NCBI GenBank assembly: GCA_958427895.1
Contig: CAUADW010000017.1
Coordinates: forward strand, 1 to 31,530
Direction of reading: 5' to 3'
Source: an uncultured Collinsella sp.
Lineage (GTDB): Bacteria > Actinomycetota > Coriobacteriia > Coriobacteriales > Coriobacteriaceae
DNA length: 31,530 bases
Under the pieces are notes generated by a model. That model worked only from the letters and a program-made list of their open reading frames with translations, had not been told where the DNA came from and made no database searches. Every line of letters starts with the position of its first letter. Within the stretch, counting starts at the first letter, position 1. The translations under genes were made by a program, and so were the position numbers. Of this stretch, positions 23,347 to 30,371 are shown piece by piece.

Positions 23347-25071
23347 GTGGACGAGGAAGCAAGCATCATCCTGGGGGATGCCATCGCCTTTTGCCAGCGC
23401 GACGGCCAAGATGCACGCCTCATCAACATGCTGGGGCAATCGCGTGCCATAAGCCTGACCGAAGATACGCTCACGATCGAGGCCCCCTCGCGCTTTGCCA
23501 TCGCGCAGCTCAAAAAGCATCAGCCGACTATTGAGGCTTATCTGGAAGAAATCGCCTTTGCACCGATTGCGCTCGACATCGTGGCGCCGCAAGGCGCCGC
23601 GACGGAATCCGCTGCCGCGACGGCGCCCGCCACGGCTCCCGCTGCTTCCCCGACGGTACCAGCCTCCGCAAGCGACGTGCCGACAATCGAGCACCAGCAC
23701 AGCGATGTTTCCCGTGAAACCATGGCGCCGTTGCCGACCGCGGCGGCGACGTCAACGAACGCACCCGTCACGCACATGCCCATCGCTCACGACGCAGCGG
23801 CGGGCGCGGATTCGGGCATTGCAATCAAGAACACGCTCTCGGCCGACGATTTTCGCCGCATGATGAACCAGATGAAGGGCGGAGCGCCGACTAAATCCAC
23901 GCAAGCTGCGGCCCCCGCTTCACCCATGCCAGCACCAACCGTGCCGGCCGAGCAGAATACGGATGGAGCCCCGCTCGCCGCGAACTCAAAATTTACCTTT
24001 GAGAACTTTGTCTACGGCCCCGAGAACAGCCATGCCTATCGCTCGGCGCTCAAGTTTGCCGCCCTCGCGGACGAGCGCGGCACATGCACATCACTGTTCA
24101 TCTACGGCAAATCGGGCCTGGGCAAGACGCACCTGCTGCTTGCCATCAAAAACGAGCTCGCCGAGAAGTCGCCCGAGATCAAGGTCAAGTATGCCAACTC
24201 CCAGGCATATCTGGACGACCTGATGACCGAGTTCGACCGCCAAAAGAAGAGCAACGCCCCCATCATGCAGGCGTACCACGGTGTGGACGTGCTCATCATC
24301 GATGACATCCAAAACATCATCGGCAAGCGCGCGAGCGTGGACTACTTCTTCCAGCTCATGGACGAGTTCATCCGCAACAACAAGAAGGTCGTCATCGCGG
24401 CAGACCGCGCCCCCAAGGACCTGAGCATGGACGAGCGTCTGACCAGCCGCTTCAACGCCGGCATGCTCTGCCTGGTCGCAGAGCCCAGCTACGAGATGAA
24501 ATACAAGATCTTGCAGCGCTATTACGAGAACACCATCGTCGCCGCTCCCGAGGCGGGCGACGACTCGCTGCTGGCGGCCTATGGGGGCGACGGCGGGCAC
24601 CTGACCGACGAACACTTTAAACACATGGCCGAGGTCTCGGGCACCAACATCCGCGAACTCGAGAGCTTTTGCGAGCGCTGCGCCGGCGAGGCGGGCGACC
24701 GCGAGCGCGAGGGCGGAGAGCTCACCTTTGACGATATCGACGCCATCGCCAGCCAGTACTTCGACACATCGGCCAAAAAGATCAACGTCCAGACGGTTCA
24801 GTCCGTCATCGAAGAGCAGTACGGCGTGACACACGAGGAGCTCATCGGCCCGCGTCGCAACGCCAATATCGCCAAAGCACGCCATATCGCTATCTACCTG
24901 GCCATCGAGATGTGCGAAATGACGACCACGGCGGTGGGCGCCGAATTTGGCAACCGCAACCACTCGACCGTCAGCACGAGCTACAAAAAGGTCCAGAAGA
25001 TGATCCAGGAAGACCGCACCGTCACCGAAGACCTTAAGTCGCTGCGCGATAAAATTACACTGCGCTCGTAG
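23347..25071 (+). CDS. dnaA: chromosomal replication initiator DnaA
   Basis: AAA+ initiator that binds DnaA boxes and opens oriC. The 574-residue protein has domain I (about 1-76), a long Ala/Pro/Thr-rich linker (77-215), domain III AAA+ with Walker A GKSGLGKT (254-261), Walker B VLIIDD (315-320) and RLTSRF with the arginine finger region (364-369), and domain IV (480-574). The domain IV signature reads FGNRNHSTV instead of the usual FGGRDHTTV, and the basic loop before it reads RRNANIAKARH, both unusual. GTG start preceded by GGGAG. It is longer than the typical 440-500 residues because of the linker. It follows the GHKL gene by 15 bp and is followed by the putative oriC and dnaN. Confidence 0.97.
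   Translation: MDEEASIILGDAIAFCQRDGQDARLINMLGQSRAISLTEDTLTIEAPSRFAIAQLKKHQPTIEAYLEEIAFAPIALDIVAPQGAATESAAATAPATAPAASPTVPASASDVPTIEHQHSDVSRETMAPLPTAAATSTNAPVTHMPIAHDAAAGADSGIAIKNTLSADDFRRMMNQMKGGAPTKSTQAAAPASPMPAPTVPAEQNTDGAPLAANSKFTFENFVYGPENSHAYRSALKFAALADERGTCTSLFIYGKSGLGKTHLLLAIKNELAEKSPEIKVKYANSQAYLDDLMTEFDRQKKSNAPIMQAYHGVDVLIIDDIQNIIGKRASVDYFFQLMDEFIRNNKKVVIAADRAPKDLSMDERLTSRFNAGMLCLVAEPSYEMKYKILQRYYENTIVAAPEAGDDSLLAAYGGDGGHLTDEHFKHMAEVSGTNIRELESFCERCAGEAGDREREGGELTFDDIDAIASQYFDTSAKKINVQTVQSVIEEQYGVTHEELIGPRRNANIAKARHIAIYLAIEMCEMTTTAVGAEFGNRNHSTVSTSYKKVQKMIQEDRTVTEDLKSLRDKITLRS
23706..23721. other. degenerate parS-like site within dnaA
   Basis: TGTTTCCCGTGAAACC matches the perfect parS at 14 of 16 positions. 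It lies in the coding sequence of the disordered DnaA linker (residues DVSRET), where sequence constraint is weak, so a DNA function is possible. Confidence 0.4.
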
Positions 25072-25309
25072 GAAAAAAGAGACACCTGTTGAAAACTTGT
25101 CGAAACCACGGGCATAAGGTGTTTAAAACCCAACCCGCGGTGATGAAAAGTTTTGCGCAGGTTTTGAACGTGGAAAACCACCCCCGTTGCACACAGGTTG
25201 CTGTCGATTCTCTTTCTGGGTCTGACCTGCGTCTTTGGGAGTAATCAACAGTTTCGTCAGTGCTATTACTATTATTAAGATATTTATATCTATAGAAAGG
25301 TATTAAAAG
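25072..25309. other. probable oriC (dnaA-dnaN spacer)
   Basis: A 238-bp spacer with DnaA-box-like sites TGTTGAAAA (25087-25095, exact complement of TTTTCAACA), CGTGGAAAA (25169-25177, near TTTTCCACA) and TAATCAACA (25242-25250), followed by an AT-rich stretch (about 25260-25310). Position between dnaA and dnaN and the box/AT-rich layout are classical for actinobacterial and many Firmicute origins. Function is inferred from layout, not shown. The dnaN ribosome site (AAAGG) lies at its right end. Confidence 0.75.
25263..25277 (-). other. possible DnaA-trio element
   Basis: The plus strand reads CTA TTA CTA TTA TTA, so the minus strand read 3' to 5' is GAT AAT GAT AAT AAT. This fits the 3'-(G/A)A(T/A)-5' pattern of DnaA-trios defined in Bacillus. 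It begins 12 bp after the box at 25242-25250 and leads into the AT-rich stretch, the expected order of a basal unwinding system. Confidence 0.55.
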
Positions 25310-26413
25310 ATGAAGTTCACCGTCAGCCAGAGCTCGCTTACACAAGCCATCGGCGTCGTTATGAAGGGCGTCGCTTCGGCATCCACCCTTCCCATCCTGT
25401 CGGGCGTGCTCGTCAAGGCGCAAGACGGCATCTTGGAATTCCAGACCTCTAACTACACCATCTCGATCCGTCATCGCATCGCGGCGCATGTCGAAGAAGA
25501 GGGCGAGATGGTTATCCCTTGTAAGATGCTCTCCAATATCACCAAGACCCTCCCCGATGCCCCGGTCACCTTTGAGCTGTCCGAGCGCCAGGTGCTGATT
25601 GGTTGCGAGAAGAGCTCTTTCCGACTGAACACGCTTGATGCTAATGACTTCCCCGAGTTTCCGGCCTATGCCATCGAGAGCGCCGTGGAACTGCCGACCG
25701 ATATCTTGTCCGAAATGGTCGGCCGCGTGTGGCGCGTCACCTCGACCGACAAGGCCCGCCCCATCCTGGGTGGCGTGCACATGAAGGTCGAGAACAACAC
25801 CGTGCGCCTGGTGGCGACCGATTCCTTCCGTTTGGCCGTGTGCGATACGCAGGTTGAGACCTCGACCCTCGAGGGTTCCTTTGAGCTCAACGTTCCGGCC
25901 GACGCCTTTAACGACGCGCTGAACATCATGGCCAGCCAGGCGACCATCATGATCGGGGCTACCGACACCCAGGTCGTCTTTGAGGCCGGCAACACCACCT
26001 ACGTGTCGCGCCGCATCGAGGGCGTGTACCCCAACTACAAGCAGCTCATCCCCGATTCGTGCGTGACGAGCGTCAAGATCGACGTCGCCGCCTTTAACGC
26101 CGCCCTCAAGCGCGTGGCCGTTATCGCGAGCGCCAACCCCGCCGTCAAGTTCGAGATCGATGTCGAGAACGGGCAGATGGGCCTGTCCTCCATTTCCAAT
26201 GACCAGGACCTTGCGCAGGAGACGATCGATGTCGAGGCCGAGGGCGAGTCGGGCACCATCGCCTTCAACTACCACTACATCTTCGGCTGCCTCAATGCCC
26301 TATCCAAGGAGAAGGAGATCACGCTGGAGCTCAAGAGCTACTCGCAGGCGGGCATCTTCAAGTCCTACGACAAGATCAACTACCTGTACCTGGTCATGCC
26401 GGTCCGCATCTAG
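25310..26413 (+). CDS. dnaN: DNA polymerase III beta subunit (sliding clamp)
   Basis: Ring-shaped processivity clamp that tethers the replicative polymerase and many repair proteins to DNA. The 367-residue protein has the three-domain clamp layout: STLPILSGVLVKAQDG near 24-39, RLNTLDANDFPEFP near 104-117, FRLAVCD near 173-179, and the canonical C-terminus YLVMPVRI. Length is normal. AAAGG precedes the ATG by nine bases. Located directly after oriC and 9 bp before recF. Confidence 0.98.
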   Translation: MKFTVSQSSLTQAIGVVMKGVASASTLPILSGVLVKAQDGILEFQTSNYTISIRHRIAAHVEEEGEMVIPCKMLSNITKTLPDAPVTFELSERQVLIGCEKSSFRLNTLDANDFPEFPAYAIESAVELPTDILSEMVGRVWRVTSTDKARPILGGVHMKVENNTVRLVATDSFRLAVCDTQVETSTLEGSFELNVPADAFNDALNIMASQATIMIGATDTQVVFEAGNTTYVSRRIEGVYPNYKQLIPDSCVTSVKIDVAAFNAALKRVAVIASANPAVKFEIDVENGQMGLSSISNDQDLAQETIDVEAEGESGTIAFNYHYIFGCLNALSKEKEITLELKSYSQAGIFKSYDKINYLYLVMPVRI

Positions 26414-26422
26414 CGTTGCGCC

Positions 26423-27529
26423 ATGACCATGTTCGCCCGCGATCTTTCCGTCGCGCACTACCGCAGCTTCGATAGCTATCGCCTTGCCCTAGACGACGGC
26501 GTGACGATACTTGCGGGACCCAACGCGGCGGGAAAGACCAATCTCATAGAGGCGCTGCAGCTGCTGACGAGCGGCGCCTCGTTTAGGCATCCGACCGCAG
26601 CCGAGCTCGTTCATGACGGCGTGGGCTCGTGCAGGGTCGAGCTGAGGCTCGAGGGCGACGGCCGCGTGCTTGATATGGGATTGAGCGCGGAGGACGGTAA
26701 GCGCTCGTTTAGCCGCAACGGCAAGAGATGCTCTGCCGCCGGTGTGCGCGGGGTTCTGCCGAGCGTGCTGTTTTGCCCCGACCATCTGGACATGGTTAAG
26801 CGGGGCGCCAGTGTGCGCCGCGCCGCCCTCGATGACTTTGGCATGCAACTGAGCGCACGCTATGCCGATCTTGCGAGCGCCTATGGGCGCTGCGTGACCC
26901 AGCGCAACGCCTTGCTCAAGGAGACCTGGTGCTGCCGTGAGATGCTCGGCGCGTGGAACGATTCGATTGCCCGCGCGGGCGCGGCTCTGCTCGTGCACCG
27001 GTTGGCCCTGCTCGACCGGCTGGCGGGCCATGTGCGTACTGCCTACGGGCAAGTGGCGTCCGGTGAAGCCGCCAACGTGTCCTATGCGTCCACGCTGGGG
27101 GATTTGCCCCAGGTCGAGGATCGCGAAGAGCTGAAGGGCTGGGCGTACGAGCGCATGCTGGCCGCCCTTGATGAGCACGCCGGCGAGGAAATTCGCCGCG
27201 GCGTGACGTTGGTGGGGCCGCATCGCGACGAGATTGAATTTACCGTGGCGGGTCGCTCCGCTCGTTCATTTGCCAGCCAAGGACAGCAGCGAACGTTGGT
27301 ACTGTCCTGGAAGGTGGCCGAGGTGGCCGTGGCTCGCGATGTTCTGGGTACTGCTCCGCTGTTGCTTCTGGACGACGTGATGAGCGAGCTCGACGGCGAG
27401 CGCCGCGGTGCTTTTCTGCGGCTGATCGGCGATGATATCCAAACGGTCATAACCACGACCAACCTGGGATACTTTACCGATGACCTGCTTGATCGAGCCA
27501 AGGTGGTGAGCATGGGTGAGACGTGCTAA
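26423..27529 (+). CDS. recF: DNA repair ATPase RecF
   Basis: SMC/ABC-like ATPase that with RecO and RecR loads RecA at single-stranded gaps. The 368-residue protein has Walker A GPNAAGKT (32-39), the FRHPTAAEL segment, the ABC signature SFASQGQQRT near 285 and Walker B LLLLDDVMSELD near 310, all typical. ATG 26423 follows dnaN by 9 bp without a clear ribosome site; a second ATG two codons on is equally possible. It overlaps the dciA-like gene by 14 bp. Length is normal. Confidence 0.96.
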   Translation: MTMFARDLSVAHYRSFDSYRLALDDGVTILAGPNAAGKTNLIEALQLLTSGASFRHPTAAELVHDGVGSCRVELRLEGDGRVLDMGLSAEDGKRSFSRNGKRCSAAGVRGVLPSVLFCPDHLDMVKRGASVRRAALDDFGMQLSARYADLASAYGRCVTQRNALLKETWCCREMLGAWNDSIARAGAALLVHRLALLDRLAGHVRTAYGQVASGEAANVSYASTLGDLPQVEDREELKGWAYERMLAALDEHAGEEIRRGVTLVGPHRDEIEFTVAGRSARSFASQGQQRTLVLSWKVAEVAVARDVLGTAPLLLLDDVMSELDGERRGAFLRLIGDDIQTVITTTNLGYFTDDLLDRAKVVSMGETC

Positions 27530-28079
27530 TTACGAGCGCGAGAGCGAGACGGTCGCCTTCAGTGGGTTTTTGAACGCAGAGCGCCAGCGCATCCTGGCGT
27601 CGGTGACGCCTGAGCGCCGTGCGCAGATGGAGGCTGCCGAGGAGTCGCGCGCGGTCTATCGCGCGTGGAACGCGGTGTGCTCGGGCACGCGCGAGGGGCG
27701 GCATGTGACGGGTCTGCGCTACCTGCCCGAGTCCAATGAGCTGCTGGTATATCTCGATTCGCCCTCGTGGACGCAGGAAATGACGCTGTTGCGTGAGATC
27801 ATCCGCGCGCGCATGGAGCGCGCCGGTGCGCATGTGGACGGCCTGGTGTTCAAAACCACCGCACCCGGTCACACGCCGCCCGCCGCCAAGGAGCGCCTGC
27901 GCCCGGCGACGACCGAGCGCCCGCCGGCCCCGCACGCCGACCTAAGTGAGGCCGAGCGCACCGAGATTGAGCGCCAAGTGGCACCCATCGAAGACCAAAA
28001 ACTGCGCGAGGCCCTCGAGAATGCCATGAGAGCCAGTGCCGAGTGGGCCAAGGGCGTGCAAAGCAAAAAAGAGCCTTAA
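27516..28079 (+). CDS. dciA: DUF721 protein, DciA-like helicase loader factor
   Basis: A 187-residue DUF721 protein. In bacteria without DnaC/DnaI, DUF721 proteins named DciA are needed to load the replicative helicase DnaB; actinobacterial chromosomes commonly carry one between recF and gyrB, as here. The domain spans about 45-115: RAWNAVCSG, HVTGLRYLPESNELLVYLDS, then WTQEMTLLREIIRARM, the usual W-x(n)-G and strand-rich pattern. The tail (120-187) is Pro- and charge-rich and probably disordered. GTG start overlaps recF by 14 bp, implying coupling. A strong terminator ends the dnaN-recF-dciA unit. The symbol is assigned by domain and position rather than close homology. Confidence 0.82.
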   Translation: MRRANYERESETVAFSGFLNAERQRILASVTPERRAQMEAAEESRAVYRAWNAVCSGTREGRHVTGLRYLPESNELLVYLDSPSWTQEMTLLREIIRARMERAGAHVDGLVFKTTAPGHTPPAAKERLRPATTERPPAPHADLSEAERTEIERQVAPIEDQKLREALENAMRASAEWAKGVQSKKEP

Positions 28080-28106
28080 ATCGCATCTGGTGGCCTTGTA
28101 GAGCCA

Positions 28107-28135
28107 AATACCCTCGTTCCCGAGGGTATTTTTTT
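28107..28135 (+). terminator. terminator before gyrB
   Basis: Perfect 10-bp stem (28107-28116 with 28121-28130), four-base loop and a seven-T run (28129-28135). It separates dciA from gyrB, so gyrB needs its own promoter in the next 50 bp. Confidence 0.93.
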
Positions 28136-28184
28136 ACGATAAACTAGTAAGGCTGTACACATTTTCTTGACTGAAGGAGGACGT

Positions 28185-30215
28185 GTGGCAAACGAAAACG
28201 ATTACGATGGCGGCGAGATTAAGATTCTCGAAGGTCTCGAGGCCGTTCGTAAGCGCCCGGGCATGTATATCGGCTCGACGAGCGCCAGCGGTCTGCATCA
28301 CCTGGTGTGGGAGATCGTTGACAACTCCGTCGACGAGGCCATGGCCGGTTTCTGCACCGAGATCCAGGTGACGGTCCACGCCGACAACTCCATCACGGTC
28401 GTCGACAACGGGCGCGGCATCCCCGTCGACGAGCACCCTGTTAAAAAGATCCCGACGCTCGAGGTCGTCATGACGATCTTGCACGCCGGCGGTAAGTTCG
28501 ATAACTCGGCCTATAAGGTCTCGGGCGGCCTGCACGGCGTTGGCATCTCCGTCGTCAACGCACTGTCCAAGCGCGTGGTCGTTCAGGTTCGTCGCGACGG
28601 CAACACCTACGAGATGGAGTTCTCGCGCGGCAAGACCGTCAAGAAGATGGAGGTCGTGGACACCTCGGATTCGACGGGCACCACCGTCACCTTCTGGCCC
28701 GACGACGAGATCTTCGAGACCTGCATTTACGATTTCGATACGCTGCACAACCGTCTGCAGGAGACGGCGTTCCTCAATAAGAACCTCAAAATCGTGCTGA
28801 CTGACGAGCGCGAGTCTACTCCCCACGTGGAGGAGTTTTGCTACGCGGGCGGCATCATCGACTTCGTCAAGTTCCTTAACGAGGGCAAGGACGTCCCCGA
28901 GGCCTTTAAGGAGCCTATCTACATCGAGGGCAAATCGGACCCGGACGCACCTGTGGCCAAGATGGGCGAGGTTGAGGTTTCCCTGCAGTGGAATAGCGGC
29001 TACGGCGAGAACGTCATGTCGTTTGCCAACGACATCTACACCCCCGAGGGCGGCATGCACCTTGAGGGCTTCCGCACCGCGCTCACCCGCGTGATCAACG
29101 ACTATGCGCGCAAGCAGAACCTGCTCAAGGAAAAAGACGCCAATCTGACCGGCGACGATGTGCGCGAGGGCCTTTCGGCCGTTATCTCGGTCAAGCTGCC
29201 CGATCCGCAGTTTGAGGGCCAGACCAAGGCCAAGCTCGGCAGCTCCTATATGCGCGCGCTCACGCTCAAGATTGTGACCGACGGCCTTGTCGATTACCTC
29301 GAGGAGCATCCCAAGCCCGCTCGCGAGATCGTCAAGAAGGCGCAACAGGCCTGCAAGGCGCGCAATGCCGCCCGCAAGGCGCGCGAGGCGACCCGCCGCA
29401 AGAGCCTGCTCGAGACGGCGTCCCTGCCCGGTAAGCTCGCCGACTGCTCGGTGCGCGATGCCGAGCTGACCGAGCTCTTCATCGTAGAGGGCGACTCGGC
29501 AGGCGGTTCGGCCAAGGACGGCCGTCGCCGAGACATCCAGGCGATTCTGCCCCTGCGCGGCAAGATTTTGAACGTCGAACGCGTTGGTGACCATCGCGCG
29601 TTCTCGAGTGACACCATCCAGTCGCTGATTACCGCGATCGGCTGCGGCGTTACGACGAGTGCCGGCGACGGCGGCGACTTTGATATCACCAAGGCGCGCT
29701 ACCACAAGATCATCATCATGACCGATGCAGACGTCGACGGTGCGCATATCCGCATTCTGCTGCTGACGTTCTTCTACAAGTACATGCGTCCGCTGATCGA
29801 TGCCGGCTACGTCTATGTTGCCTGCCCGCCCATCTTTGGCATTAAGGTGCGCAACAAGATCCACTACGTGTATCCCAACGGCCGCCAGCCCGAAGACGAG
29901 ATCCTGCGCGACACCATCCAGAGCCTGGGCCTGAACCCCGACGATAACGACGAGGACGGCAAGGCCAAGGACGGCAAGATCACCAAAAAGCGCAAGGGCT
30001 ATACCGTCCAGCGCTACAAGGGCCTGGGCGAGATGGACCCCAAGCAGCTCGCCTCGACGACGATGGACCCCAAGACCCGCATCCTACAGCGTGTGTCGAT
30101 CGAAGACGCCGTGGTGGCGGACCGCGCCGTGCGCGAGCTGATGGGTTCCGAGGTCGGCTATCGCCGCGAGTACATCGAGAAGCATGCACATGATGCACGA
30201 TTCTTAGATGCCTAA
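28185..30215 (+). CDS. gyrB: DNA gyrase subunit B
   Basis: ATPase subunit of the type II topoisomerase that introduces negative supercoils. From GTG 28185 the product has 676 residues. Motifs: EIVDNSVDEAMAG (N box, 43-55), DNGRGIPV (74-81), GGLHGVG (114-120), TOPRIM EGDSAGGSA at 435-443 and DADVDGAHIR from 514, and the C-terminal YKGLGEMDP. GAAGGAGG sits just before the GTG; an in-frame TTG six codons upstream would overlap that site and is rejected. Length is close to other actinobacterial GyrB proteins. gyrA follows after 156 bp. Confidence 0.98.
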   Translation: MANENDYDGGEIKILEGLEAVRKRPGMYIGSTSASGLHHLVWEIVDNSVDEAMAGFCTEIQVTVHADNSITVVDNGRGIPVDEHPVKKIPTLEVVMTILHAGGKFDNSAYKVSGGLHGVGISVVNALSKRVVVQVRRDGNTYEMEFSRGKTVKKMEVVDTSDSTGTTVTFWPDDEIFETCIYDFDTLHNRLQETAFLNKNLKIVLTDERESTPHVEEFCYAGGIIDFVKFLNEGKDVPEAFKEPIYIEGKSDPDAPVAKMGEVEVSLQWNSGYGENVMSFANDIYTPEGGMHLEGFRTALTRVINDYARKQNLLKEKDANLTGDDVREGLSAVISVKLPDPQFEGQTKAKLGSSYMRALTLKIVTDGLVDYLEEHPKPAREIVKKAQQACKARNAARKAREATRRKSLLETASLPGKLADCSVRDAELTELFIVEGDSAGGSAKDGRRRDIQAILPLRGKILNVERVGDHRAFSSDTIQSLITAIGCGVTTSAGDGGDFDITKARYHKIIIMTDADVDGAHIRILLLTFFYKYMRPLIDAGYVYVACPPIFGIKVRNKIHYVYPNGRQPEDEILRDTIQSLGLNPDDNDEDGKAKDGKITKKRKGYTVQRYKGLGEMDPKQLASTTMDPKTRILQRVSIEDAVVADRAVRELMGSEVGYRREYIEKHAHDARFLDA

Positions 30216-30221
30216 CCTGTT

Positions 30222-30322
30222 CGGCTTTCCCAGCCACCGCACCTTCGCCCTCAATCGTCGGTCGCGTACCCAAGTACGCTTCCCTCCTCTTTCGGGCGAA
30301 TCTGCGGCACCTGGAAAAGCCG
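30222..30322. repeat. 101-bp inverted-repeat element between gyrB and gyrA
   Basis: Outer arms 30222-30250 and 30294-30322 pair at 23 of 29 positions. Inside, GCGTAC (30264-30269) and GTACGC (30274-30279) form a second hairpin. The element starts six bases after the gyrB stop and ends 49 bp before gyrA. It has no U-run, so it does not look like a simple terminator. It has the form of a dispersed extragenic palindromic repeat. Confidence 0.65.
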
Positions 30323-30371
30323 TCTCCGTGGTAGGGAACTAATTAGACCACGCAAACCATGAGGAGGTAAC

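Noticed and set aside
25055..26275. Minus-strand open frame (406 codons) opposite dnaN and the oriC spacer
   Set aside because: Shadow of the clamp gene; no ribosome site and no family resemblance.
28134..29864. Minus-strand open frame (576 codons) opposite gyrB
   Set aside because: Antisense shadow of GyrB with no motifs or start signals.
30216..30371. Small protein gene between gyrB and gyrA
   Set aside because: No frame with start and ribosome site; the inverted-repeat structure explains the sequence better.
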